A DNA stretch of 64,000 nt, taken from positions 51,841-115,840 of the forward strand of contig NZ_JAJQVM010000015.1 in NCBI RefSeq assembly GCF_021234875.1, given 5' to 3'. The number at the start of each line of letters is the position of its first letter. Position 1 is the first letter of the stretch. A program made the translations under genes and the position numbers. The notes under the pieces are model-generated. The model was given only the letters and a program-made list of their open reading frames with translations. It made no database searches and was not told the origin of the DNA. Source of the DNA: Marinibactrum halimedae. Its GTDB lineage: Bacteria > Pseudomonadota > Gammaproteobacteria > Pseudomonadales > Cellvibrionaceae. Of the stretch, positions 17,824-29,160 are shown in pieces.

Positions 17824-17899
17824 TGGTGGGTGGTACAGGGGTCGAACCTGTGACCTACGGCTTGTAAGGCCGTCGCTCTCCCAACTGAGCTAACCACCC
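17824..17899 (-). tRNA. tRNA-Val (TAC)
   Basis: A 76-nt gene with acceptor arms GGGTGGT and ACCACCC, encoded ACCA end, D-loop TAGCTCAG, anticodon TAC in CCTTACAAG, and a normal GTTCGACCC T loop. First gene of a two-tRNA minus-strand operon. Confidence 0.97.
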
Positions 17900-17912
17900 G
17901 AAGGCGAGACGT

Positions 17913-17940
17913 ATAGTACCGTTTTAATTTGTTGGGTCAA
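17913..17940 (-). promoter_or_regulatory. Predicted promoter of the tRNA-Val/tRNA-Asp operon
   Basis: On the minus strand TTGACC (17935-17940) and TACTAT (17913-17918) are 16 bp apart, followed by a GC-containing stretch before the tRNA, as is common for stable-RNA promoters. Confidence 0.6.
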
Positions 17941-18169
17941 TAAAAAAATCCAGAAAAATCAAAAATCTACGGGCAAACTTCAAACCACGGCACTCAGTTC
18001 TGATATCCGTTATTATACCTCGCCAAACCATCGTTTAGTCGTCATAGATTGGCTCCTCCGATAAAACATTATGAGATAATCATGGTCAGTAAGAGCGTGC
18101 GTTTATTGATGTTTGAAAAGCGTATTCATCAACAGTGTATTTATGAACAATAATGGGCAGTTAAAAACT

Positions 18170-18691
18170 ATGCACCCTGTTTCTTTGTATGTAGGAATAT
18201 TGTTGTTTTTTAAAGTTGCGAGGGCTCCATTGGCAATATTGGCATTCTGGGGCTCGGTCATGTCAGTGCAGGCGGCGATTGATGTGTATGAGTTTAAATC
18301 TCCTCAAGACGAAGCCCGTTTTGAGCGCTTTGTCGCGGAATTGCGCTGCCCAAAATGTCAAAACCAAAACTTGGCTGGGTCAGACTCCCAGATTGCTCAG
18401 GATTTGCGTCGTGAATTGCATCGAATGATCAACGAAGGCCGTGATGACGATGACATTGTGGAGTTTATGGTCAACCGTTACGGCGATTACGTTTTGTATA
18501 AGCCGAGGCTGCAAGATTCAACGGCCATGCTTTGGTTTGGCCCGCTGGCATTATTTTGTATCGGTTTTGCCGCAGTCATGTGGATTGCCCGTAAAAGGCG
18601 TTTAGCGGTCTCGACGCATGAGCCGGAGGCAATTGACCGATCAGCTCTAGAGGCCATGTTAAAAAAAGATAATGATGAAAATAGCCGTTAA
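18170..18691 (+). CDS. ccmH: Cytochrome c maturation protein CcmH
   Basis: A protein of about 173 residues with the CcmH haem-ligation motif RCPKCQNQN, in which the CXXC pair reduces apocytochrome disulfides on the periplasmic side. An N-terminal hydrophobic signal or anchor precedes AIDVYEF, and a C-terminal membrane helix (AMLWFGPLALFCIGFAAVMW) follows the motif. The start is uncertain: the frame is open from a TTG at 18113, with ATG codons at 18143 and 18170, none with a good ribosome site. I favour 18170 on signal-peptide length. ccmI follows; ccmA-G, usually in the same operon, are absent from this location, where tRNAs and fimV lie upstream. Confidence 0.9.
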   Translation: MHPVSLYVGILLFFKVARAPLAILAFWGSVMSVQAAIDVYEFKSPQDEARFERFVAELRCPKCQNQNLAGSDSQIAQDLRRELHRMINEGRDDDDIVEFMVNRYGDYVLYKPRLQDSTAMLWFGPLALFCIGFAAVMWIARKRRLAVSTHEPEAIDRSALEAMLKKDNDENSR

Positions 18692-18750
18692 TGGATGCGT
18701 CTTTTTGAACGCCTACCGTGAACCGCAAATAATGATGGAGTCTCGAATAA

Positions 18751-20043
18751 ATGACTGAATTATGGATGGGTGCTGCTGGCTTAGCACTGTTTGCAATGGC
18801 GTTTGTTTTGTGGCCGTTGCTAAAGCATTCGACACGATCGAAGGCGGAAATCGATCAAGAGCGCGCCAATGTGCAACTCTATAAGAGTCATTTGGCAGAA
18901 TTGAATGAGAGCCAACGAGCTGGTGCACTGACAGATGATGTGTATAACCAGTTAAAAGACGAGCTGGATCGTTCACTTTTAGAGGACAACCAACCTGCTA
19001 AAGGGGGCAGTGATCGTGCTCGAGCATCAGGGTGGCCTATATTGATAGCCATTGCGCTTCTCGTGCCCGTCGCAGGCCTGTTTATGTACAGTCAAAGAGG
19101 CTTTTTCCCAGATATGGAATTGCGCTCGCTGTTACAGGCAAAAGAAGAAGCGGCAATTCAAGCGTTTCGCGCTGGTAGTCCGATGGATCAAAAAGTGATT
19201 CGTGACTTGGTCTCCAACCTAGAGGCCCGTGTTGAGAATGATCCAGAAAATATTCAGGCTTGGTATCATCTTGCGCAAAATTTGATGGAGCTTCAGGAGT
19301 ATCGTAGTGCCATTGAAGCTTATAAGCAGGTGCTAACGATTAACCCGGAAGAAACCACCGTTATGGCAGAGCTGGCCCAAGCGGTATTCATTGCTTCTGG
19401 TAATCGTATGATTCCAGAAATTGAAAACCTTGCATTAAGAGTGTTGGAGAAAGACCCACAGAACACCACCGCGTTGGGGTTAGCGGGTATTGCGGCGTTT
19501 GGTAAATCTGAGTACACCGCTGCAATTGGTTTTTGGCAGAGGGCGAAAACCATTATGGGCAATGCGCCGGGCGCAGAATCGTTACAGGCGGGTATCGATC
19601 GTGCGCGTAAAGCACTGGGCGAATCGGCAGGGTCGGTAGTGGCTGATGTTGATGCAGCAAACACAGTGGATGATACCCAAGAAGGCGCCGTTGAGGCGGG
19701 TTTGAGTGTGGTGCTGGATGTGTCCCTTGGCGAATCCGTTCAAGCGAACCCGGATCAGGCTGTTTTTGTTTACGCCCGAGCGTGGAATGGCGCCAAGATG
19801 CCATTGGCGATTACCCGTTTGAAAGTGAAGGACCTTCCGCAAGCCGTCACCTTGAATGAATCCATGGCGATGATGGAGGGGATGAGCATGGCATCGTTTC
19901 CTAAGTTAGAGTTGGTTGCCAGGTTGAGTCAGGATGGTAGCCCGATGGCTAAACCTGGGGATGTTCAGGGGGCGGTTGGGCCAGTCAGCCATGATGATTT
20001 ATCGGATGGTTTTGAGCTGATCATTAACACCCCGGTTAACTAA
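18751..20043 (+). CDS. ccmI: Cytochrome c biogenesis protein CcmI
   Basis: A 430-residue inner-membrane protein that delivers apocytochrome c to the CcmFH haem ligase. It has two N-terminal membrane helices (about 3-23 and 93-112) separated by a heptad-rich cytoplasmic loop, then TPR repeats (about 150-290: AWYHLAQNLMELQEYRSAIEAYKQVL) and the C-terminal periplasmic domain (VVLDVSLGESVQANPDQAVFVYARA). It follows ccmH by 59 bp in the same operon. Confidence 0.93.
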   Translation: MTELWMGAAGLALFAMAFVLWPLLKHSTRSKAEIDQERANVQLYKSHLAELNESQRAGALTDDVYNQLKDELDRSLLEDNQPAKGGSDRARASGWPILIAIALLVPVAGLFMYSQRGFFPDMELRSLLQAKEEAAIQAFRAGSPMDQKVIRDLVSNLEARVENDPENIQAWYHLAQNLMELQEYRSAIEAYKQVLTINPEETTVMAELAQAVFIASGNRMIPEIENLALRVLEKDPQNTTALGLAGIAAFGKSEYTAAIGFWQRAKTIMGNAPGAESLQAGIDRARKALGESAGSVVADVDAANTVDDTQEGAVEAGLSVVLDVSLGESVQANPDQAVFVYARAWNGAKMPLAITRLKVKDLPQAVTLNESMAMMEGMSMASFPKLELVARLSQDGSPMAKPGDVQGAVGPVSHDDLSDGFELIINTPVN

Positions 20044-20443
20044 GAGGGTGTCAGAGTTCTTTTTATTTGATGAGGGTGTTGGGGTTGCAACCAGAGTGAT
20101 CAAATAACATCCCATCTTCCCTTTCTTATTGTTATCTTTGTCTCACTATGGCTGCAAATTCCTATTCAAATCGGTAAAATCCGCCGCCTACTGACGATGT
20201 CTTACCGCTAGCCGTACCTGTCTTATTGTTGCTAAGGCTTCAGTTGCTAAGGCTTCATTGGAAGCTATAGTTCGTGTTTGATATCGATTTATGAGGGGGC
20301 TTGATTCTCTGTGAGAGTGATAAAATTGTATTATTGATCAGCTATATGGATGTAGGGTGGCGAGAAAGGGGTATTCCCTTCCATAAACATAATCAAAATA
20401 AAGTGGGTCAGTGCGTCTGGCCAACAGCGAGTGAAACAGATCT
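20044..20443. other. 400-bp gap upstream of smc with a 15-bp duplication
   Basis: GTTGCTAAGGCTTCA occurs twice in perfect tandem at 20228-20242 and 20243-20257. No gene or clear terminator is visible. The smc promoter must lie here, but I could not assign its boxes. Confidence 0.6.
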
Positions 20444-23400
20444 ATGCGGCTTAAATGCATTAAACTGGCCGGTTTTAAATCCTTTGTAGACCCAACAACG
20501 GCGTACTTTCCCAGTAATTTAGGTGCCGTGGTTGGCCCAAATGGGTGTGGAAAATCCAATATTATCGACGCAGTGCGCTGGGTAATGGGGGAGTCTTCCG
20601 CGAAAAACCTTCGTGGGGAGTCCATGACTGATGTCATTTTTAATGGCTCGGGTGGTCGTAAACCTGTGGGGCAGGCGTCTATTGAATTGGTCTTTGATAA
20701 CAGTGATGGCACCATTGTTGGTGAGTACGCCAGTTTCAATGAAATCTCGGTGCGCCGTAAAGTAACCCGTGACGGCCAGAACAATTATTACCTGAATGGG
20801 ACCAAGTGTCGTCGCCGTGATATCACCGATCTCTTCTTGGGGACGGGTTTAGGTCCACGAAGTTATGCCATCATCGAACAGGGCATGATTTCTAAATTGA
20901 TTGAAGCCAAGCCTGAAGATCTGCGCGTTTATATTGAAGAAGCAGCGGGTATTTCTAAATACAAAGAGCGTCGCCGTGATACCGAAAATCGCATGCGTCG
21001 TACACAAGAAAACCTTGAGCGTCTGACGGATATTCGCGAAGAATTAGATCGTCAGCTCAATCGCTTAGAGCGTCAAGCGCAAGCCGCCAAGCGTTACACA
21101 GAGTTGAAAGCAGAAGAACGTCAGAACAAGGCATTATTGCAAGCCTTACGCTATCAAGCCCTCGATCAAAAATCTTCCGAAACCAAAGCGACCATCACTG
21201 ATTTGGAGCTGAAAGTGGAGGCGATGGTCACGTCCCAAGTGAGTGCCAATACCGAAGTGGAGCGCTTGCGAGGTGAGTACACGGATGCTGGTGATCGCTA
21301 CAATGAGGTGCAAGGCCGATTTTATTCTCTTGGTGCCGATATTGCACGAATTGAGCAAACCATTCAGCACTCTCAAGAGCGCTCGCGTCAGCTGCAGGCC
21401 GATCTGGATCAAACCGAAAGAGACTACAAAGAAGCTCAGGATGTGTTGGGCTTGGATCAAGAAAAATCTGAGAATTTTGAAGCTGAACTCATGGAGATTG
21501 AGCCTGAGCTGGAGTTATTGACCGAATCGGAAGAAGGCTCCAGTGAGGCTTTATTGACTGCCGAAGAGCGCTTGCAAGTATGGCAATCCAAATGGGATGA
21601 GTTTAATCAGCGTGCTTCAACGCCTCGTCAACAAGCCGAGGTTCAGCAGTCTCGTATTCAGCACTTAGAGCAGGTGCAAACTCGATTAAATGAACGGATC
21701 GAGCGTTTGAGAACTGAAAAAGACAGTCTCAGTGCGGGAGAGGCAGAAGAAGAAATTGAATTACTCAATGAATCTCTGGCCGAATTGGACCTAACCGCTG
21801 AAGAGAAGCGAGAGCGTTTAGAGGCTTTAAACGATCAAGTGGAGGCCGAGCAGCAACGTTTAGAGTCGACGCGTACAGAGCTTGATACCATTAAAGAGCA
21901 GTTGCAAACCCAACGTGGTCGTCATGCCTCATTAGAGGCGTTGCAGCAGGCGGCTTTGGGAGATCAAGGGGATTCCGTCATTGAGTGGATGACGGGGAAT
22001 AACCTTGAAGCGAATCCTCAGCTTGCTGAGCAGTTACAGGTCGAAGAGCGTTGGCAAACAGCAGTAGAAACGGTGCTTGGCGATCACTTGCAAGCGGTGT
22101 GTGTAGACGCGTTTGATACAGTCGCAGAAACGATTGAGCAATTAGAGCAGGGGCAGGTTGTCTTGTTTGACAGCCTCAATTCGTCCAGTAACTCCAGCAC
22201 CAATGAGAATGCGGTGGCGCAGGGTGCGAGACCGCTATTGGCGTGCATTAATGCATCGGGCTCGGTCGAGTCGTTGTTGGATGGAATCTATGGTGTTGCG
22301 TCTTTGTCGGAAGCATTAGCCCTTCGCAGTACATTGAAACCTCATGAGTCTGTAGTGACTCAAGATGGCATTTGGCTTGGTTCAGGCTGGTTGCGTGTCA
22401 CTAAAGGGGATGATGCGGCAGGCGGTGTTATTGCCCGCCAGCAAGAATTGGAAGCATTGGGGCAATCCATCACTGACAACCAAGCATTACTTGAAGCGCA
22501 GTCGGAAGTATTCGATGCTTTGAAAGTATCGATGAAGGAGGCGGAGCAACAGCGTGAAACGTTACGCTCTGAGTTAGACCAAGACAGCCGCCGTCGCAGT
22601 GAAGTCAGTGCCGAGTTAAGTGCGAAAAAAGCGAAGATTGAACAAATTTTGATGCGTCGATCCCGTGCCGATGAAGAAATCGGGGAATCCATGCGTCAAC
22701 AAGCCCAAGAGGCAGAAAGCTTGGCGGAAGCTCGAGCCATTTTGGAAGAGGCCATTGAGGCCATGGAGAAAGACACTCAGGATCGAGATGCCTTGTTGGC
22801 TGAGCGCGATCGATGTCGAGCGGAAGTGGATAACGCTCGAAATCGTGCGAGGCAAGACAAAGACCGCGCGCATCAATTGGCTATGCGTTACCAGTCGGTC
22901 AAAACACAATTAGAATCGATTCGTACCAATATCTCTCGTGCCACCGAACAGGTTACTCGTCTTACCGAACGTCGTGCCATGTTGCAAGACAGTTTGGCCG
23001 AACACCGAGAGCCGGGTGAAGATCATAAGCTGGAGCTGGAAGCGTTGCTCCAAAAACGACTCAGTGTGGAAGAAGAGTTAGTAAAAGCACGATCTCTGGT
23101 GGAAGAGATTGAGCAAAAAATGCGGGAGCTTGAGCAATCTCGTGGCAAAGTGGAACAAGAGTTACAAGGAGTTCGTGGGCAACTTGAGCAAGCACGCTTA
23201 GCGGCAAAAGAATTTGAAACGCGACGGGCTAACTTATTGGAACAGCTTCAAGAAGAAAATTTCGAGTTGAAATCGGTGTTGTCTGAGCTGACCGAGGAAA
23301 TGACCGAAGCCGGTTTGGTGGAGTCATTGGAGAAAATCGAGCAGCGTATCAGTCGTCTTGGCGCCATCAACCTGGCGGCTATTGATGAGTTTCAATCGGA

Positions 23401-23971
23401 GTCTGAGCGCAAAGAGTATTTGGATCGTCAGGACGGTGATCTGAGAGAAGCTTTAGAGATGCTCGAAAATGCCATCCGTAAGATCGACAAAGAAACCCGG
23501 ACGCGCTTTAAAGAAACCTTTGATCAGGTGAACTCAGGCTTGCAAGAGTTGTTTCCAAAAGTATTTGGTGGCGGACATGCCTACCTTGAGTTGACGGGCG
23601 ATGACTTGCTGGACACCGGGATTGCCATTATGGCGCGGCCTCCAGGTAAGCGGAATAGCACCATTCATTTGTTGTCTGGGGGAGAGAAAGCGTTAACCGC
23701 CATTGCGCTGGTTTTCTCGATTTTCCGTTTAAATCCGGCGCCATTTTGTATGCTTGATGAGGTAGATGCCCCGCTGGATGATGCCAACGTTGGGCGCTAT
23801 GCTCGAATGGTGGAAGAAATGTCGGAACAGGTGCAATTTATTTATATTACCCATAACAAAGGGGCAATGGAGATGGCCCACCACCTCTTGGGGGTTACCA
23901 TGCACGAGCCCGGTGTGTCTCGGTTGGTAACGGTGGATGTCGAAGAAGCGGCTGAATTGGCTGCCAGCTGA
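20444..23971 (+). CDS. smc: Chromosome segregation ATPase SMC
   Basis: A 1175-residue condensin subunit. The N-terminal head has Walker A VVGPNGCGKSNI (29-40) and the RSYAIIEQGMISKLIEAKPED segment in two parts. Long coiled coils flank a hinge (about 500-670), and the C-terminal head has the signature LLSGGEKALTAIAL, Walker B FCMLDEVDAPLDD and the His switch near YITHNKGAM. It compacts and separates replicated chromosomes. Presence of smc rather than mukB fits pseudomonad-like lineages. The ribosome site is weak. zipA and ligA follow, as in Pseudomonas. Confidence 0.97.
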   Translation: MRLKCIKLAGFKSFVDPTTAYFPSNLGAVVGPNGCGKSNIIDAVRWVMGESSAKNLRGESMTDVIFNGSGGRKPVGQASIELVFDNSDGTIVGEYASFNEISVRRKVTRDGQNNYYLNGTKCRRRDITDLFLGTGLGPRSYAIIEQGMISKLIEAKPEDLRVYIEEAAGISKYKERRRDTENRMRRTQENLERLTDIREELDRQLNRLERQAQAAKRYTELKAEERQNKALLQALRYQALDQKSSETKATITDLELKVEAMVTSQVSANTEVERLRGEYTDAGDRYNEVQGRFYSLGADIARIEQTIQHSQERSRQLQADLDQTERDYKEAQDVLGLDQEKSENFEAELMEIEPELELLTESEEGSSEALLTAEERLQVWQSKWDEFNQRASTPRQQAEVQQSRIQHLEQVQTRLNERIERLRTEKDSLSAGEAEEEIELLNESLAELDLTAEEKRERLEALNDQVEAEQQRLESTRTELDTIKEQLQTQRGRHASLEALQQAALGDQGDSVIEWMTGNNLEANPQLAEQLQVEERWQTAVETVLGDHLQAVCVDAFDTVAETIEQLEQGQVVLFDSLNSSSNSSTNENAVAQGARPLLACINASGSVESLLDGIYGVASLSEALALRSTLKPHESVVTQDGIWLGSGWLRVTKGDDAAGGVIARQQELEALGQSITDNQALLEAQSEVFDALKVSMKEAEQQRETLRSELDQDSRRRSEVSAELSAKKAKIEQILMRRSRADEEIGESMRQQAQEAESLAEARAILEEAIEAMEKDTQDRDALLAERDRCRAEVDNARNRARQDKDRAHQLAMRYQSVKTQLESIRTNISRATEQVTRLTERRAMLQDSLAEHREPGEDHKLELEALLQKRLSVEEELVKARSLVEEIEQKMRELEQSRGKVEQELQGVRGQLEQARLAAKEFETRRANLLEQLQEENFELKSVLSELTEEMTEAGLVESLEKIEQRISRLGAINLAAIDEFQSESERKEYLDRQDGDLREALEMLENAIRKIDKETRTRFKETFDQVNSGLQELFPKVFGGGHAYLELTGDDLLDTGIAIMARPPGKRNSTIHLLSGGEKALTAIALVFSIFRLNPAPFCMLDEVDAPLDDANVGRYARMVEEMSEQVQFIYITHNKGAMEMAHHLLGVTMHEPGVSRLVTVDVEEAAELAAS

Positions 23972-24037
23972 TTTCGGTCATAGGCAAATCGACGTGAGAA
24001 TAAAGAATGAAAAAGGCAAAACCGAATGGAGTTCGCA

Positions 24038-25030
24038 ATGCGTGAGTGGTTGACCATTATTATTATCCTACTCATCCTAGTTGTGGTGTTGGATGGGTTG
24101 CGTCGTATGCGACAAGCCCGGCGTGCTGAGATCAAGATGTCGCGCAGTGTTCACAATCAGCAGCATGATGAAAAACCATCAGAAGCCGGGGGCAAACCCT
24201 TTGGCAGTGAGTTGCCGTCGGGTGGCGCTCGTGTGGTAGAGCAGCGTGATGGCACAGAGGCGGAAAAGCTCAATCAATCTATTAAAGCGGCTTACAGTGC
24301 CAGTCGTACCACCAGCAGTTATCGTATCCCTGAGCAGGTGACCCTTAATTTGGAAGAATCGGTGCCCATGCTGATGGACTCTGTCGCTGAGAGTCAAGGT
24401 GGTCGCACTGAACCCACTTTGGACGATGCCAAGGTGGGTGAGCCTTTAGCAGAAGAAACGTTTTTGGCTGCAGGGGCAGATGTCTCTGTAGTAACTCCGG
24501 ATCTCGATTCAACACTCACCAATAGCGAGCCTGAGAACGCTCATTCCTCAATCTCTCATCCTTCAACCTCTCAGGTGGCGCAAGAGGAATTTACAGACCC
24601 GGATGAAGTCTTAGTCATCAATGTGATGGCGCCTAAAGGGACTTTTTTCGAGGGGCCAGCTTTACTGGATGTGGTTTTGGAGTGTGGTATGCGCTTTGGT
24701 GATATGAGTATTTTTCATCGTCACCAAGATGTCGAAGGCAAAGGGCCGATGTTATTCAGCATGGCCAATATTGTTATGCCGGGTACCTTTAATCTGCCGG
24801 AGATTGGCAGCTTCAAAACACCGGGCGTCAGTTTATTTTTAGCGCTTCCTGTGCCAGGTAAAAGTTTAGAAGCGTTTGAGCTGATGTATGACTCGGCACA
24901 GTTGTTGGTTTCGGAGTTGGGCGGTGAATTAAAAGACGAAAACCGCAGTGTGATGACCCAGCAAACGGTTGAACATTATCGACAGCGCATTGTTGATTAC
25001 GAGCGTAAACGTCGTCTTTCGAAAACGTAA
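24038..25030 (+). CDS. zipA: Cell division protein ZipA
   Basis: A 330-residue protein with an N-terminal membrane anchor (LTIIIILLILVVVL), a basic patch (RRMRQARRAEIK), a long Pro/Ser/Glu-rich flexible linker and a C-terminal FtsZ-binding domain (about 190-325, from VLVINVMAPKGTFFEGPALLD). It tethers FtsZ to the membrane at the division site. Of two close ATGs, 24038 (MREWLTII) has GGAG seven bases upstream and is preferred; 24026 would add MEFA. It sits between smc and ligA. Confidence 0.92.
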   Translation: MREWLTIIIILLILVVVLDGLRRMRQARRAEIKMSRSVHNQQHDEKPSEAGGKPFGSELPSGGARVVEQRDGTEAEKLNQSIKAAYSASRTTSSYRIPEQVTLNLEESVPMLMDSVAESQGGRTEPTLDDAKVGEPLAEETFLAAGADVSVVTPDLDSTLTNSEPENAHSSISHPSTSQVAQEEFTDPDEVLVINVMAPKGTFFEGPALLDVVLECGMRFGDMSIFHRHQDVEGKGPMLFSMANIVMPGTFNLPEIGSFKTPGVSLFLALPVPGKSLEAFELMYDSAQLLVSELGGELKDENRSVMTQQTVEHYRQRIVDYERKRRLSKT

Positions 25031-25109
25031 CGTGCTTTTATCGAACCCTCTTAGCCAAGGCTAGTCAAGTTTGATTGTCAGATCGTTGGTTAGGGGGGTT
25101 CTCTTGTGA

Positions 25110-27197
<2,088 letters not shown>

Positions 27198-27282
27198 CTC
27201 GGGGTGAATAACTCAATAAATAACAGTCAATATGCGTAAGTATTGGCTGGCGATAAATCAGGCCATTCATTATGGGGGTTGA

Positions 27283-27879
27283 ATGAAGTCTCTGGTATTA
27301 CTGTTCTTGATGGTGAGTATGCTGGGTTGTGTGTCTACACCACCAAAGCACTTGGATAACCTCTGTCATATTTTCGATGAAAAAGACGATTGGTATGACG
27401 ATGCAAAAGATGCCAGTAAACGTTGGGGTTCACCGATTCCGACTATGATGGCCATTATGCATCAAGAGTCTCGTTTTGTGGCAAAAGCGAAACCACCGAG
27501 AACCAAAATTTTATGGATCTTTCCTGGCCCTCGAAAAAGCGATGCTTATGGGTATGCACAAGTTAAAGACAGCACATGGGATTGGTACCGAAAGTCCAGC
27601 GGTCATGGTTGGGCCGATCGGGATGATTTTGACGATGCCATTGATTTTATTGGGTGGTATAACCACATCAGTGGTAGGAAGAGTCGCATTGCGCCGTCGG
27701 ATACCTATCGCTTATACCTGGCATACCACGAAGGCCATGGAGGCTATAACCGTGGTTCGTATAAGAAGAAACGATGGTTAACGGATGTAGCGAAAAAGGT
27801 GTCTGCTAGAGCGAGTCGCTATAAACAACAATTGGCAGGTTGTCAGAAGCGTTTAGAGAGTGGATGGTGGTTCTTTTAA
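27283..27879 (+). CDS. Lipoprotein with lytic transglycosylase SLT domain
   Basis: A 198-residue protein with a lipoprotein signal ending in MLGC (lipid-modified Cys16) and an SLT-type lysozyme-like fold: MMAIMHQESRFV holds the probable catalytic Glu, followed by DAYGYAQVKDSTWDWY and a C-terminal YHEGHGGY region. It should cleave peptidoglycan glycan strands from an outer-membrane anchor. GGGGG lies five bases before the ATG. The gene is 85 bp after ligA, possibly on its own transcript. Confidence 0.85.
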   Translation: MKSLVLLFLMVSMLGCVSTPPKHLDNLCHIFDEKDDWYDDAKDASKRWGSPIPTMMAIMHQESRFVAKAKPPRTKILWIFPGPRKSDAYGYAQVKDSTWDWYRKSSGHGWADRDDFDDAIDFIGWYNHISGRKSRIAPSDTYRLYLAYHEGHGGYNRGSYKKKRWLTDVAKKVSARASRYKQQLAGCQKRLESGWWFF

Positions 27880-28074
27880 CGCTCTTTGAGCGGAATATGA
27901 CCTGACAAGCTGTTAAGTAGTTCTCTGAAAACGAGTTGCATGACTTGCAAAAAAGAAATAAAAACAGTGTTTTTTAAAAAACTATGTTGTTAGGGGAAGA
28001 AAGCACCTATCTTCAGTAGTAAAAATCCACCTGTGTAAACGCATTGTTAATTGTTATTGTAATGAGAGTAATCT

Positions 28075-28494
28075 ATGGAACACGAATCCATTGTCTATGG
28101 GTGTATTAAAGATTCTGTAGCACTGATGGGCAATAGAGAGCGTCGAATGGTAAATCGTAATGCCATGATGGCACTGCCTAAAGCAGACGAATGGCCCTAC
28201 CTGGCACAAGAAATGTTTTCGATTCCAACAGTAGAGCAAGTTTTTCCAAATTACCAAACTGAGGTGATTCATTTCGGCGCGTCCTACAAGGGGGTTGAGT
28301 ATGAATGGGATCAATGGCTTGCTCAATTTGAAAAACTGTTGAGTTCTATGTTTTGGGTGTCTGCCACTGTGCATTTGGAAACGCTGTTGTCTGGCACTCA
28401 TACCTTTACTTGGGAAACCTCTGATAGTTTTCATACCCCCGGTTCTTCCGATATTCAAGTGCATTGTGAATGGTCTAGAGAGGATTTGTTTTAA
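28075..28494 (+). CDS. Conserved-looking protein of unknown function
   Basis: A 139-residue protein with no signal peptide or membrane helix. It has a mixed composition with several Trp and His residues (YEWDQWLAQFEKLLSSMFWVSATVHLETLLSGTHTF) and a good ribosome site (GAGAG seven bases before the ATG). I do not recognise a family. The upstream 195 bp contains no gene. Confidence 0.65.
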   Translation: MEHESIVYGCIKDSVALMGNRERRMVNRNAMMALPKADEWPYLAQEMFSIPTVEQVFPNYQTEVIHFGASYKGVEYEWDQWLAQFEKLLSSMFWVSATVHLETLLSGTHTFTWETSDSFHTPGSSDIQVHCEWSREDLF

Positions 28495-28592
28495 CCGTTT
28501 CCAGTCGATGCTTATATTTTCCTTATGCTCTTTTCCTATGGACGCCGCAGTGCTAGCTAATCCTTGTGGTTAGTATTGCGATGGCATCCTGT

Positions 28593-28630
28593 TTATCGGG
28601 TGGCCATAAAATTATCGGGTGACCATAAAA
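28593..28630. repeat. 19-bp duplication
   Basis: TTATCGGGTGGCCATAAAA is followed directly by a copy with one mismatch (GGTGACC). It lies in the 230-bp gap before a small membrane-protein gene. Confidence 0.9.
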
Positions 28631-28755
28631 AATCTTCTCTATCATCATGTCTTTATTTTTTGATTTTTCAGGAAAGGCCTGTGCGACGAATCGGTAGTAG
28701 GTCGAATCGTTGATTTGTTGTATGGTGTGTGCCACATAAAATGAAACAGGCTAGG

Positions 28756-28992
28756 ATGAAAAGTATGTTGTTTAAAAAAGCGCGCTCACGGCGTTCGAGT
28801 ATTCTCGTCAGCTTTGTGGCCGGGCTTGGGTTTATCGGCCTGGCTGTCTATGGCTGGGGAATGCCGATTGAAAAAGTGGGTAGCTTTGCACTGATTAGCC
28901 TTCTACTACTTCTGGGGTTAGTTTTGCTGGGTGGATGTGGTGCCATGATGTTGATAGGAATACGGAAAATATTTGGCCCAAAGGATTTATAA
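28756..28992 (+). CDS. Small membrane protein, two helices
   Basis: About 78 residues: a basic N-terminus (KKARSRRSS) followed by two membrane helices (SILVSFVAGLGFIGLAVYGW and SFALISLLLLLGLVLLGG) and a short basic tail. Positive-inside logic places both ends in the cytoplasm. CAGG five bases before ATG 28756 supports that start; an ATG at 28741 and a GTG at 28729 are in frame. I cannot assign a function. Confidence 0.6.
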   Translation: MKSMLFKKARSRRSSILVSFVAGLGFIGLAVYGWGMPIEKVGSFALISLLLLLGLVLLGGCGAMMLIGIRKIFGPKDL

Positions 28993-29160
28993 ATACAATA
29001 AGAACCGCATATTGAGTGCGTTGACCTATTATGGGCCTTAGTGCGTAAGTTTTTATAGCTTCATGCGCTTAGTAAAGGCTCAGGTCGTTTATTTTCAATA
29101 TTAATCTCCAACCACTTGTGTAATCACGAGGTACAAGGGGGCAACCCCCATGGTTTTTTG

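Noticed and set aside
17588..17893. Open frames across the tRNA genes
   Set aside because: They are translations of tRNA-Asp and tRNA-Val sequence, a common artefact.
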